Of a stretch of DNA of 64,000 nucleotides, positions 52,279-64,000 are shown piece after piece (position 1 is the first letter of the stretch; each line of letters opens with the position of its first letter). The translations under genes and the position numbers were made by a program. Under the pieces are notes generated by a model, which was not told where the DNA came from, did not search any database, and saw nothing but the letters and a program-made list of their open reading frames with translations. The stretch covers positions 3,286,001-3,350,000 of the forward strand of contig BSDZ01000003.1 in assembly GCA_030268105.1 (NCBI GenBank), in the 5' to 3' direction. Source of the DNA: Volvox africanus. Taxonomy: Eukaryota; Chlorophyta; Chlorophyceae; Chlamydomonadales; Volvocaceae.

Positions 52279-53054
52279 TGTTCCTCCCTGGGACGTCTCG
52301 TCAAGTCTTCCGCTGAAATCTTTCCAAGTCTTCCTGTGGTAACCGCTCAACCCGCTCAAGCCGTGCAACGCGCTCAAGCCACTCAAGCTACCCTATTAAA
52401 CATGGACATAGACCACGGTCTTCCCCCGGCTGACTTCCCTCTGGACATGGAGATATTGCCCGAGGAGTTGGGAGCCGCCATCTTCGCTGCGGCTACCACA
52501 GGTCTGTAAAATCCTCAAACTTACTCTAGAGATATTTAGAAGATGCTGTCTGCGAGTTCGGCTGTGCCTTTTGTAGAGCCGAACTTATAGCTAGTCGCGA
52601 ACGTCGTAACTCGCGACCTAGACATCTTGCGTTTTCTATTAAATAAAATCTGCCTGCAATAATGCTTACTCTTTAGAACTTGTATAGCAGTTTTGCTGAG
52701 GATTCCGTGAGGTTGCGGGATCGATATTACCTTTACATCGGCTCTGTCGAGGAGTTGACTTCGCGAATTTACTCTGGATTTCATTCATACCAATACAACC
52801 TTAATACTTGAAAGGTATTTTGCTTGTTCCGATCGCTGTGAGTGCCTTCGCAGTTTCGACAAGCGAAACCCATCTGAGCGGCACTCCTGCCAAATCACTC
52901 CGATCCATCGTCGATCAACTTCACTTTCGAATTTCCGAATTGAAGTTCCGTGAAGGCATTAAAGTGTTGGGTAGGCCCTGGTCCTTGCCTTTGCTTTGCC
53001 TTCCGCCAGGGCTGTAACTCGCAGTTCGATCTGTTAGGCTTTCTGGCATAAAAT

Positions 53055-54034
53055 ATGCAAGCCTCGAACTTGGCGAATGATGTTTCGGCTCTTGTTGCCG
53101 ACACACTTCAGTTTGTTGGCCGGATTGCTGCAAATGCTAGCCAAGCAAATAGGTGGGAATGTTTCTCTAGGTTGACACAGTCACCCAATGCTGCTGTGGC
53201 AGGTGGTACCAACCTTCAGAACCAGACCCCACCTATTCCCGGGCAAGGTGGTACAGTATCCCCTGAGGCACCTACATCACCTATTTATGCCCCATCCCCT
53301 TTTTATGTTCATGGCCCTGCCGTAGCGTCAAACCATTTGACACCTGGTGCAGTGGATATTCCTGGGATGGCTCCTGCTGCTGCTGCGGGCACCTCTTCTG
53401 GGTAACCTGTGCCCCCTCATACTGGACATGAGGACATGAGGAAGTGATAAAAATAGCAATTTCGGTGCCGAAGCTAAATATCCCTACGGATGTTAAGCTT
53501 GCTGATTTAGGACGAGTTGCTGCGCCTCTTACACGGGCCTTTCGCCGTAATGTTAGGAATTACTTCCCCACAGTCCGTGGGGGTCAACAGGACTCAACAC
53601 GCCGTCTTTTTCTTGCCAATGCCTTTGAGGGCGTGGCAAGGATATGGCACGATCAATGGACTAATGCAGGGGATTCCTATACATCCGAGGAAGTGCTAGA
53701 AGCACTGCTTGTCCGTTTTGCACCCCAAGTCCAGTCACCTGCTACTGAGGCACGCCTTAAGTTGAATGCCGGCAAATACCGCATGCGCCCTGGAGAAACT
53801 GTCTCCACCTATCAGAGCTGCTTTGAGGCTCTTGTCACGCCCATTGCGGATCTGTCTGACAGTGAGCGTGTGTTTTGGTTTCAGCAAGGCCTTTCATCTG
53901 ACTTTAGTGGGGACTGTGCAACTGACCTGTCGGGTAAAACCTTTGAGTCATGTAAGGATTTGATTCAGTTCACCCTGGGAGCTGAGGAAAGGTTACTTGC
54001 CCGACGGAATACTGAAAAACTGGCCCGTCCCTAA
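53055..54034 (+). pseudogene. Retrotransposon Gag
   Basis: It begins at an ATG (53055) with a Pro/Ala-rich N-terminal part. After a stop, a frame at 53444-54034 carries a clear retrotransposon Gag capsid domain: VARIWHDQW, EALLVRFAP and GETVSTYQSCFEAL are characteristic. The two frames are interrupted by a stop and a shift near 53403, so the gene is broken. A basic region after 54034 may be the remains of the nucleocapsid; no intact CCHC zinc knuckle is seen. Confidence 0.8.
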
Positions 54035-54779
54035 CCCCGGCACCCCTAACCAAGGAAACCCTGCATCCGTTTGTACTGGCACTGGCGGGCAGGAGGATCA
54101 GTCGTGGGAGGTTAAGGGTGCTGGTAAGTCCAAGATGGGTGGCGGACAGCAGGGGAGGCACTTGGCCCCAAAAGGGGAGCATGTGCTAAAGAGAGGCCAG
54201 AAAAGGGATCCGGCGGAGTTTTTAGGCACGTTTAAATGTACCAGACGAGAATTCAAATTGGCTAACGTGGGATGTGCCTCTGCTGCGGTTCCGACCAGTG
54301 TAGGGTGGACTCCTGCCCACTCCTGGGGATGGAGAAACCCAAGGGCAAGGACGACTAGGAACTTGCCCAGGCTGGTATAGAGGGAACACCGCCTGGGATC
54401 TTTGCTGTGGGCCAGATGGTAGCTAAATGCCGTGCAGTGCAGGCTCTTTTGCCCTCGGTTATAAACCAACTAGAGCAAGTGATAGGGAGACGTATTTCTT
54501 TTGATGCACGAACTGTCCGTGCTGGCTTTGATGGCTTCTGTAAGCTGTTTGAGCCTCAAGGTCGTCCCCTGTCTTCTGCTAACTTGGGTGGGCATACCAT
54601 CTTATTCACTCCCTCTTCACTCTGCGAGCTAAAGAAGCAATTACCTCACTTTAGGACATGCAAACGTCAACACCCTGATACCTCAGCATGTGTTGTATCC
54701 TTCCTTCTTCGCGCATGCACTAAATCTGCACGTCTGAGTGTTAGATACAAGTGCCTCGTGCTTTCATAAGTTCATAGAG

Positions 54780-56054
54780 CGCTACTCAGTCATTGCTGCA
54801 CCGCTAACAAACCTCACACGTAAGGGAGCCTTCTCATTTGAGGCCTGGACCCTCGCATGCCAAGAAGCATTTGATGCTTAGAAGCGTGCTATCTCTGATG
54901 AGATTATCCTGCATTTCCCTGACTACTCATTGAAGGTCCGTGTAGAGGTCATAACTGATGCATGTATACATGGGATGGGGGCAGTTCTGTTGCAGCAGGG
55001 ACGCCCCATTGCATACACGAGTAAGAAGTTTTTGGGAGCTGTTACCCCTTATACTACAGGGGAACAGGAATTTCTTGTGGTCCTACATGCCTTGAAGGAA
55101 TGGCGATGTTACCTTGAGGGCCGGCCTTTTGCCCTCAAGACTGATCACAAACCCTTTACGTTCCTGCAAGGTGTGCCATCTCTTAACCAGCGCCAGGCCC
55201 GCTGGATGGAAAACTTGGCACTGTTAACTTCGATTGAGAGTATCTGAGCGGCTCACTGAACATAGCTGATGCTCTCAGTAGGCACCCTTCACTGCATGCA
55301 GCCATACTGGTGGTAGGTCAGCACACGGTGTAGGTCTCAGGCAAATCCTAACTTCGTGCCCTCTGATTTCACCAAGCACTTGAAACAGGTCTATGCAGCC
55401 GACCCATGGTTCACAAATCACAACAACAGGGGGCACTTGGCACAGGAGCATGGCTTATGGATCCGATCGGATCCTTCCAATCAGATTGTCGTACCTAACG
55501 ACGATTCATTACGCTGTGAACTTCTCTCACGTTTACATGACAGCCCGCTTGCTGAGCATCCTGGCTGCACGCGGTTACTGGAGCTCTTGCGGCGTCAATT
55601 CTGGTGGCCCCGCATGGCTAAGGACACCGAAAATTATGTCCTCTGTTGCGACCTGTGCCAGCGCAAATCACATGGGCATCTCCAACCTCTTCCTATTCCC
55701 GACGCTCCCTGGGGAAGCGTCTTCCTGGACTTAATTGTTGCGCTGCCCAAATCTGAGGGAGGATACGTTGCCGTGCTGGTCCTGGTTGACCGCTTCACTA
55801 AGATGGTCCACCTGGCCCCCACAACATCATCCTGCACAGCTGAGCAAACGGCCCGTCTATTCTTTGACAATATGGTACGTTTGCATGGGGTCCCCAAGTC
55901 CGTGGTATCTGATCGCGGCACTCAATTTGCAAGTAAGTTTTGGGGCGCCCTGGGGACTCTGGTGGGAACGCGGGTAAATCTGTCCGCCGCCAATCTGATG
56001 GGCAAACAGAGCATGTTAACCGTGTCCTGGGTGATATGCTCCGTAACTCCGTAA
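54780..56054 (+). pseudogene. Retrotransposon Pol remnant: RNase H and integrase
   Basis: A short reverse-transcriptase tail near 54780 leads into an RNase H domain (VEVITDACIHGMGAVLLQQG; ALKTDHKPFTFL). After stops, an integrase frame runs 55356-56054 with a zinc-binding region (H...H and CDLCQ), the catalytic core (FLDLIVALP, GVPKSVVSDRGTQF) and a degenerate end. Several stops and shifts break it. The catalytic reverse-transcriptase block is not seen between 54034 and 54780, which is too short to hold it. Confidence 0.8.
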
Positions 56055-56404
56055 CTCCGTAACCGTGCGTGAAAAGGACGCACCCCTACCGCATGGGATA
56101 CATACCTAACCGCTGCTGAGTTTGCCATCAATAATGCTTCCAACCGGTCCGTTGGTAATAGTCCGTTTTTCCTGAATTACGGTTTTAACCCTGCTTTGCC
56201 TGTTTGGCGGGAATTGGACGTAATGTTCCGGCTGCAAAAACGTTTGCTAAGTCTTTCGTGTCCCGTCTAACGGACGCTAAAGCTTGCCTGGAAGCTGCAC
56301 AGCAACGGGCTATGGACTACTAAAACAAGTCCAAAAAGGACGTTACGTTCACTAATGACCAGCTGGTTATGTTCAGCACGAAGAACCTTCGTTCCCTGGC
56401 TGAT

Positions 56405-56667
56405 GGCATTCGATTTGCGGATTTGGTCTCGGCGGTCGACGACCAATACTAACCGACTTCCCAAAACATCTGAACCTGTCGGTTACTCCATAACCTGTAT
56501 GGACTGGGCCATTTACCGCCTGAATGGTAAATGGTGGAACATCTAATTCCTGGTTCACTGAATCCCCGGTTGTAGTGGTGACTTCTGAAGGTCACGCCCG
56601 GATCGAGGCCTTATGGCCTTTGAAGTACGACCTAGTCGGTGGCCCTACTTAATGCTCTGGCACAACA
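56405..56667 (+). repeat. Right LTR
   Basis: It repeats the left LTR from about 56450 to 56667, ending gctctggcacaaca. The integrase C-terminal reading frame appears to run up to or into it, so the 5' limit cannot be fixed by eye. Confidence 0.75.
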
Positions 56668-59242
56668 ACCGCAGAGGAGTTACGTCAGTCGTACAACGGC
56701 ATCTTCTTTAGCACCGTACGTGCCGTAAGGGCGTGGCGCACGGCATAGCACCGGATACACAAGTGCCACAAACCGTACAGCTGCTCCTGAGAGCATGTGT
56801 GTGTGAGGGAGGAAGCCAAGCGTCAGCATTGTGCGCGGGGTGGCCACAGCGGAGAAAGTACTTCATGTCCGCCTGTCCCCATTTCTCTCTCCTTCCTCTG
56901 ACCCAAACACACACCCTAAGCCACACACACACGATTTAACATCCAAACACCTTGGCCAGCCAGACCGCAACAGGCTCTTCCAGCCCCAGCCAGAGGGTGT
57001 AACGAACCGCAAGACGGGTTCCTGCCACCAGCCGTCGCAGCAGGAAGAGCTGGTTCAGGTGGCTGAATTCGAGTGGCAGCTCCAAATCCGCGGCGGTCAG
57101 GATGGCGGGTCATCACCGCCACCTTTCACTATGGAAAGCATCGGTGGGGAAAGGGCGAAGGCAAAACTAGCATGTGTAGGCTGGATAGTGTCCCGCCCTG
57201 TAGGACTGATATCCCCCCTAACTTCTCCACGAGGATGAAGCGGTATTGCAGCACTGCGGCATTAAGGCGCGCATATCGCTACAGAGCACCAGTACATTGA
57301 AATGAAAATGCAAATATAACAATACCGCAAGTGACATTACATAACACGATGTAAGGCACCTTTTAAACAATGTTTTGGCGAACATCCCACGTAACCCGCG
57401 CGACAAACGTCCCCCATCCCCTTACCCCGCGTGCGTTTAAAATCGCGATATCACCAGGATGATGATGGCCGCCTGCAGCTGCTCCGTACTCCCGGTCAGC
57501 CGACGAATACCTCCCTTGGTGACATTGGCTCAGAGCTTCGAAACCTGCCAGGAAGGGAAGTGTGGATGGGGGAAGTAATGCAATTACAAGGAGAGAAATG
57601 ATGCTCCCTTAATCCTGAATAGAGTAGCAGCTCAGAGGCTGATTACAGCATTGTTACCTCCACACATTTGATAACCTCTATCCCATCATCACCCTACCAG
57701 CCCTTGGCCGAGCTGAAGTTGTTGAGACTGTTGAGCACCCGTATCCTGACCCGTGTGCTGCGTCGCCGCCATCTCCCAGTCTCCAATGCAACCACTGTTG
57801 GCACCCCATTCCCCATACAGACTGCCTTCACCCGCTCCCACCGTCTACAGGTGCTTCAAGCCGAGCGTCGCTCCAGCCTCCCGGACTTCCTGGACTTCTA
57901 CAAGGCCTGCAACACCGTCGAATGTACTTCCCTGATTGACTGCCTGACGTTGCTGGAATCAACCCTGTCTTCCTTTAATGCGTCTGCCGGCTACGTGTGG
58001 CTGCAGGTGCTACTATGCTTAACATTGGGGCTCAGCTCGGCATGGCTACGTAACGCATCTCTTGTCCACTCTTTTGGCGCTGCTCCTCCACCTCGCCACT
58101 GCCACAGCCCAAGCACTGCGCTAGTCTCACCTTCGATGGTTTAGGTTGTTTGGAGGGTCGCCCTTGCTTCGGGACAGCCACAGTTTGACATTTTGTCGGT
58201 TGCATACTCCTACTCCATGACTAACACCCGGACTCGGGGAGCACTTTATCACTTGATAATTATGTGCACACGCTCCCTGGCAAGAAGCCTTGGGTAAATG
58301 GTAGGAGCCCTTGCATCCTGTTTCGTAGTACATACAGTGGATTAAAGCTTTTACTGGTGGCACCATGCGGATACATGTCGAAATATGTGGACGTATGCTC
58401 CAGTCCAAGCATATCCATAGGATAAAACGTATAAGCTATGTGGTCGGCCCGAGAGCAGAAGCAGGAGGCGGCCAAAGCATTACCTTCCAACTACAGTTTG
58501 CCCAGAATTGCTGCCAAGTCCATCACTGAGCTGTCAGCAAACGTCCATGAAATCCCTTGTGTACTTGCCACCCGTTGATCCACAGGTTAACATACCCCAA
58601 GGTTTGGCTTCCCCTCTCCCTCTTGTCGAAGTTATCATCGCCATCCAACAGATACCATGGCAGGCGGGGCAACTGCATCTCATACTCTCTCTGCCTCTCC
58701 TATTCAGTGCTCATACAGCCCCTTCAGCCCACGCTGCGTCACCTCATTTTATGGCCGCTACGCCGTGACCAAATGCAGCACGTGGATACTTCGATAGAAG
58801 CTTCATATCATTGGTATATGTCCACCCTTACCGCAGGCTCAAAATGTCGTAATTGAAATGTCATACATCATTGTTTACGTAAAAGGGCATCGCCTGGTGC
58901 CAAGGATTCCTGACCATAGATGTCACCACCCCGGATGTTAACCTGCGTGGGCCTAATGTCTACATCCTAGATGACGCGCGAAGCTGATTTGGTGCGAATT
59001 CATTATGCACACTGGCCTTAGCTTTGCCTTAAAGAGCATACACACGAGGCAGACGGATACCATAAGGAATCGCACCATGCAAACTATTTCCACCTTAACT
59101 TTCCAATAATCAGAAACGTTTGCATATGTAGTGTATTAAACATCTCTTTTCCATGCATCCACCGGCCTTCCCTGTTTCCCGCACATTCAGATTGCACGTC
59201 AGAGCTCAGATCCTGCCAAACAAGGCTGCCATGACGTTTTCC
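56668..59242. other. Intergenic region between the LTR element and the type II membrane protein gene
   Basis: A 158-codon open frame at 57668-58144 (plus, no ATG at its start, some hydrophobic stretches such as WLQVLLCLTLGLSSAWL) is the only sizeable frame, and it lacks any recognisable domain. Nothing else can be supported. Confidence 0.4.
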
Positions 59243-62200
59243 TCACTCTACCCGATCCTGCTCTTCCTCATCTAACAGAACACCCGAGTTCTCACCTGCA
59301 GCTTGCACGCTGGAGGTTACCCCCTTTCCAGAACCAGTAATAACTACAGAGGTTGCTTCATCCCTGTTAGCGGCGCCCACGGTAGCCAAAACATCGACTG
59401 CTTTGCTGGCAGCGCCTTCACCAGTGCCCTCGAAAGTGCTTTTCGCACCCACCCGCACCGACGCTTCACTTGTTGAATTCCTGTCAGCGTCAGCGACAGC
59501 ATCGTCTGAACCGTGATGTTGTTGAAACTGCTTGGCAAACTGCTCGTGCATACGATCAAACTGGTTACGCCCGGTACGAACCACTTTACGCCTGGTTCGC
59601 TGTCCCTGGTCACGCTCCAAACCGCTGTGGCCGCGCGGCAACTCCGCGCTGCTGACACGCTCATGCACCTGGTGATCCGACTGCCAGCCCCAAACATCGT
59701 CAGCTACCGCCTTGGAATAGTTACCTTCCGAGGACATAGCAGTCGTGGTCCCAGTCCTGCTGGTTCCCCCCGTGGACCCCGTGGAGCCTTTTCGGGCTTC
59801 CGCCTCATTCCGTGGGGAACCAGCTGCGGAAACTAAGGCGTTCAACTCGTTCAGGGCTACCGTGCTGTTGCCAGCAGTCTTTTTGGTGAATTGCGCCGTC
59901 CCTGTCGTTATTACCGCCTTCGACATGTTAGCGCTGCCCTCAATTGACCCAACCCCTGCAGATGCAGTGGTGCCGAACTGCGCAACAGCTTTCACATCAG
60001 CTTCGGTCACCGTCCCTGCTGCCCCTTGACCGGCAGCAGTCTTATTGGAGCTAGCATCCGTTGGCAAACCAGCAGTTGTTCCGTTCTGTTCAGTTATTTT
60101 CGGGGCAGCCCAGCCGGTCCAAACTCTGGTGTTGTCATATTGGACGGTGTCTGCTGCAGTAGTTGACCTGCATATCCAGAGAGAGCAAAGAATGTGCCCC
60201 TGGGTTAATGCCATGGGAACCGGCAAGTGAATGACCGGTGTCGGAAAAAGACATACATACACAACAGCTGTCCTAAATCGTGAAGGTCAAATTCTGTTTC
60301 CACGGGGATAACAACAGGCATGATCTTGGAAGTTAAAACCAACTATATGTGAAGAATAGTCCACAAGTTACGCACACAGGATGAGCTGCTCTAGCTCCGC
60401 TTGATCATATTAAAATGCAGGAGAATGTTCAAGCAAAAACTCCACTTACCCAGATGCTTGCGTTATAGCCGTGGCTGAAATTGGAGCGCTAGCTGTAACA
60501 GCAGTTGTACTGTTTGGCCCCCCTTTCTTGTTATTGGCGTTGCTGCTCTCCTCCCCATCGTCCAACGTGAGGGTCACGTGCTCTCGCACTAGTTGATTTT
60601 CCTCGTCGACGCTGGATACGTCTGCTTCAGCAGCAGCCTGATTCGTACCAGTATTGTTGACACCAACCGCAAGCTTGGGAGCGCCTGCAACGCCTGTAGT
60701 AGTATTCCACCCGTCGACCGGCCTTCCCAACTGAAATGACGCTGCCGTGCCGTTTCCAATCCCACTTAGTTGCTCTCTTCCACGTGCAATATTCGAGATG
60801 TTATCCTCGCGCACAGCAAGCACCCCCTTCGTTGTTATGCTACTTATGTCTGCGTTGCCCATTCCGACCCCTCCATCAGCTGGCGATCCAGCCCCTCCTA
60901 TCGCCCCAACCTTTACCGCATTTGGCGTTGCTGCAGCCGCGCTCATGTTAAGATTGTCCACGCGCTCCTGTAAGGCTTTATGTGCCTCAAGCGCCTCTGA
61001 AACCGCAACCGTCTGCTGCTGCAGCGCCGACAGCGTAGAGTTCTGATGCAGTTCTAGCTGGTCCGCCAACGTCTTGAGGGCGCTGTTATGGGACTCGAGC
61101 TTTGATGCTAGCTGGGATCCCCCAGGTGCATGCGAGCAAGATGAGGAGTCAATATCATGATAAGCGATGGGATGCCAGTGACATGCCAGTGACATGTTGA
61201 GGCTTTGGTCTTTCCTCAGTTGAGCGGGCTGGTTGACAAAAAGATGAAAACGTTTGAGCGAGTCTACGTTAGAGCAAGCTGGGTGCCTTCTGATTTGGGT
61301 CGAGAACTGGAGGTTACAAGTTTGTGCGAGGAACGGTTATTCAGCTCATCTGGTAGGGATGCCGCTTAATACCAGGTCTGGGGCATTTACTGTAAGTATT
61401 GCCCGCGCCGACCTGTTGCGTAGCTGCCTGCCTGTGTTGCCCCATCACTGAACCCTTCCCACTTGCCAGTAGGACTGGATGATAGTCAAGTAGCTTTGTA
61501 AGCAACATGACTGACTAAACAAGACTGACTAGACACACAACCCAATATGACTAGCTGCTCGACGGCAAGTCTCCCTGCAGCTCACCTTCGTAAAATTAGA
61601 CTGGAGCATTGCTAAGCGCGAGCCTAGATCCGTAAGCGTGTCGTTGTCGCTCATTAGCTCATCAACTTGCGAAGCGATGGCCGTCAGGTTCTGCCACTGT
61701 TGCTGAACTTCCTGCATAGGTAGCAGTGCAAGGTCACGTGAGTAGCAATTCCAGCATGCGACAGCGTCCTAGGACGATGATCCTCTGATCCTTCGCTAGC
61801 GTTCATCTACTCCAATTTAGCATTTAAAACGTAGCTTGGTAGCGTGAAGGTTACACCGGAAAGCTAAGATTCCCGCCCTAGAGTATTGGGAAACATCATG
61901 CGCCCACATCACGACGTGTGGAGACACCGTAATGGTTGCTACTGGGAAATAGGGGAACTGACGGTGGAAGCTGTTTCCCGGTACAGTAATCCATGACGGG
62001 CCGTACCTGAACAAGCTGTGCCGTAATATTAGCACGCTGAATTCCTGCCAGGGTCGCCCGCACATCTGCAAGTCCAGAGGTAGCCTTAGATGCCTGGGAA
62101 AAGGAGGGGAAGGTTATGCATAAGCAGCCGCAGCATTTCGGTATTTGCCTGAAGGCCTGAACAGCTCCTTGCGCAAACCTCAAGCCCTCGTTTTTAACCA

Positions 62201-62698
62201 TTAAGCTATGTTAAAGATCTTCTATGGAAAAAGCAGAATGTGCCGATGTATGCCACGTGCGTCAAGGTGTCTTATCTCTCCGTGAAACCCCGGTGAAACC
62301 TTCCTACCACAAGCCACCCACCTACCTCCTCTTGCAGCCGTTTCAAGGAAAGTTCCGTGTTATCGATTTCGTCAAGCTTGGGATTCATCTTGCGCAGCTG
62401 ATCTGTATGCTGTTTCATGCTAGCCTCAACATCCTTTAGCTGCGTGGCGAGGGACACCTCGAGGGCGCTAACACGCGCTAGGCGACCTGCCAGATCAGGG
62501 CATGGCTTCGCCGCTTCATATGGACATCCACATTTGCAAAGTAGCCTTACTCTGGAAATGAAAGTGCTCCAGAGCAAGGACAACAGCAAGCACAAGAATT
62601 GCGATCAAACTTCCATTAACGTCCTGAAACCAGGGTCGACGTGGAGGCTTTGATCCCATCCCTGGCATGCTGCCCCCATGGTGGTAGGATGGCAGCAT
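59243..62698 (-). CDS. Type II membrane protein with lumenal coiled coil and Ala/Thr/Ser-rich tail
   Basis: I do not recognise the family. Exon 1 starts at ATG 62698 and encodes a basic cytosolic stub (SMPGMGSKPPRRPWFQ) followed by one membrane span (SLIAILVLAVVLAL). Helical exons follow: LARVSALEVSLATQLKDVEA (about 62490-62330), SGLADVRATLAGIQRANITA (about 62095-62010), VQQQWQNLTAIASQVDELMS (about 61715-61590), and a long exon (about 61125-60455) beginning LASKLESHNSALKTLADQL. The last exon (about 60165-59243) is Ala/Thr/Ser/Gly-rich and ends acidic (LLDEEEQDRVE). Many N-x-S/T sequons (NTTT, NNTG, NSTT, NKT, NMS, NYS) suggest glycosylation and so a lumenal or extracellular C-terminus. The layout resembles Golgi type II coiled-coil proteins, but this is topology only. 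It is divergent from PAF1 with 296 bp between ATGs. Confidence 0.65.
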
Positions 62699-62994
62699 GG
62701 CCCTTGGCCACGCACTTTGCAAGCTGCAACGTTAAGCTGATCACTTATACCTAAGGCTCCCATCAAGGGATGTATTTCATGGGAAGTTCATCACCTTTGC
62801 GGCATCTCACGAACGAATTGTCGCTGGTACATTTATTTCTATCAAACGCAAGTTGCCGTATGTAATTGTACGGGATTTTTTTGCCTCAAAGCAAAATCCG
62901 CCAGCCTTACCTTCACCGTTTCCGTCGTTTTTCTAACCTAAAACTAATTGAAAAATATAAAAATCCTTGCATGTAGAAACGGTAACTTAGCTTA
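62699..62994. promoter_or_regulatory. Divergent promoter region between the type II membrane protein and PAF1
   Basis: This 296-bp gap separates oppositely oriented ATGs and includes an AT-rich tract at 62870-62970. It must hold both core promoters; no motif is assigned. Confidence 0.4.
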
Positions 62995-64000
62995 ATGCTC
63001 GCCGGCTTACCAGGGCCATCGGCATATGGTGCCGCTATACCCAGCGCAGTGGGACCTTCAGGTCCGCCGCCGCCACCACCTTCTGGTCCTGGAACCGCAG
63101 GATATGGTCCAGCTAGTTACAGACCTCCTGGACAACCGCCTCCCAAACCTTCTGGGTCCTACGGGCCTCAACAGCAACAGAATGGCTTTAGGAAGCCAGA
63201 TCCAGCTCCAGGCTTTCGCTCTGTGTCCCCGGGAGGGAAGCCTGCGACCGGGCCGTCGCAGTCGCAGCATCGGCAGCAGCAGCAGCCTCATAACGCGAGC
63301 CACGCGAGCAGTAGCATAATTCCAATGGCAGTTGAGAATCGACTGCGAAGGGATACTCCGTTTCTAGCGCATATTCGGTTCAAAAACGACCTGCCGGAGA
63401 TTCCGTCGGACCCCAAAATGCTTGTATCACAAATACAGCCCGAGGTGCTGTCACGCTTTGCGCTTACTGCTATAGAGCGCCAAGCACGACGTGACCTGCT
63501 CATGCCGCCCAACATTGTTATCTCTGCCCTGGACGTACAGCGGTACCAGGTACCCGACCAACCTGGGCCTATAGATCCCGCCGATGCCGCGCTCCTGAAG
63601 GACGACTCTCGGCCGCTCACGGTTGGGGGCAGTTCGCTCGCTTCCGTCGGCGACGGGCGTCACAAGTCCTTCGCCGCCCGTACCAAGGGCATGGACGTGG
63701 ATAAATGCTCCTGGCTTATGCGCACCACCTACATCTCTAGCTCCGATAATCGTGGGGTGCAGCGTCAGGGCCTGCCGGAGAAGCAGGTTCTACAGGCGCG
63801 CGCCAAAGAACGCCGCGGTGCCAACGATGCTGATGACCGCGAGCTCAACGATGTCGCTGCACAGGCACGTGCTATTGAGGCCTCCTTCGAGGCCGCCCGT
63901 GCGCTGCCCATGCACAGCCGCAACCCGAGCCTTAAACCTGTCGAGGTGCTCCCCGTGCTGCCGGATATGGGGTCCTGGCCGGAAAAGTTGCTGCTCACAA
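62995..64000 (+). CDS. PAF1: PAF1 homolog (RNA polymerase II elongation factor), 3' end outside window
   Basis: This is the scaffold subunit of the Paf1 complex, which travels with RNA polymerase II and promotes histone H2B ubiquitination and H3 methylation. The frame is open without introns for 335 codons and runs off the right edge. The first roughly 100 residues are Pro/Gly/Gln-rich (PSGPPPPPPSGPGTAGYGP). The PAF1 domain then begins: ENRLRRDTPFLAHIRFKNDL, PEIPSDPKMLVSQ, RQARRDLLMPPNIVISALDV and CSWLMRTTYISSSDNRGVQR are conserved family stretches. The ATG at 62995 is the start I choose; an in-frame TAG lies 24 bases before it (62971). Complete as far as it goes. Confidence 0.92.
   Translation, partial: MLAGLPGPSAYGAAIPSAVGPSGPPPPPPSGPGTAGYGPASYRPPGQPPPKPSGSYGPQQQQNGFRKPDPAPGFRSVSPGGKPATGPSQSQHRQQQQPHNASHASSSIIPMAVENRLRRDTPFLAHIRFKNDLPEIPSDPKMLVSQIQPEVLSRFALTAIERQARRDLLMPPNIVISALDVQRYQVPDQPGPIDPADAALLKDDSRPLTVGGSSLASVGDGRHKSFAARTKGMDVDKCSWLMRTTYISSSDNRGVQRQGLPEKQVLQARAKERRGANDADDRELNDVAAQARAIEASFEAARALPMHSRNPSLKPVEVLPVLPDMGSWPEKLLLT

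Larger units (their letters stand above)
51959..56667 (+). mobile_element. Decayed Ty3/gypsy-type LTR retrotransposon
   Basis: Two direct repeats of about 200 bp, more than 90% alike by eye, bracket Gag, RNase H and integrase sequence on the plus strand. A TGGTATC-type tRNA primer site follows the left repeat. Order: left LTR, primer site, Gag (about 53055-54034), degenerate spacer with the protease and reverse transcriptase largely absent, RNase H (about 54780-55245), integrase (about 55356-56054) and its C-terminal region, right LTR. Frames are broken by stops, so the element cannot move on its own. RNase H and integrase after a reverse-transcriptase remnant is the Ty3/gypsy order. It is a genomic transposon, not an infectious virus. 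Confidence 0.85.

Noticed and set aside
52249..52509. Short frame just after the left LTR as a host gene
   Set aside because: It overlaps the primer binding site and leader of the LTR element and has no domain.
57668..58144. 158-codon plus-strand frame with hydrophobic stretches
   Set aside because: It does not begin with ATG, shows no domain or splice context, and lies in an otherwise empty region; too weak to call a gene.

Overview
The window is nuclear DNA of a eukaryote with intron-rich genes: short exons, GT-AG introns and roughly 50% GC. The gene set (SMC6, MSI1/RBBP4-type WD40, prefoldin 5, PAF1, EngB GTPase, MATE exporter, NIPA-type magnesium transporter, U-box ligase) and the short-exon style fit a green alga best. 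I read this from gene content only and cannot name a species. No rRNA, tRNA or CRISPR array was found.

Layout. 1-9114 (minus, cut by the left edge) and 9687-18486 (plus, complete) are two diverged SMC6 paralogs placed head to head around a 572-bp gap. In both, phase-compatible exons join an N-terminal Tudor-like module to the SMC6 ATPase head, so each looks like a Tudor-SMC6 fusion. 19182-21737 (minus) is an EngB/YihA GTPase with a long leader. 23414-24564 (minus) is a secreted CHRD-domain protein. 26887-30927 (minus) is a NIPA-type magnesium transporter, divergent from prefoldin subunit 5 (31399-32190, plus). Prefoldin 5 converges on an MSI1-type WD40 gene (32419-34818, minus), which is divergent from a MATE exporter (35106-38345, plus). 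40527-41003 is an acidic Ser/Asp-rich ORF beside microsatellites. 41815-43923 (minus) is a U-box E3 ligase with a four-helix-bundle N-terminus. 44790-45170 (minus) is a fragment of a bacterial IS3-family transposase. 47026-49397 (plus) is an MFS transporter of bacterial pattern. 51959-56667 is a decayed Ty3/gypsy LTR element that has lost most of its reverse transcriptase. 59243-62698 (minus) is a type II membrane coiled-coil protein, divergent from PAF1 (62995 to beyond the right edge, plus).

Most genes are housekeeping functions (chromatin and genome maintenance, transcription elongation, chaperoning, transport) with no shared pathway. The notable locus is the SMC6 pair: SMC5/6 is a chromatin-bound DNA-repair complex, and a Tudor-like reader built into SMC6 could give it its own chromatin-targeting module. 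Exon limits were read by eye from splice motifs, phase and family similarity; gene spans are firmer than individual exon edges.
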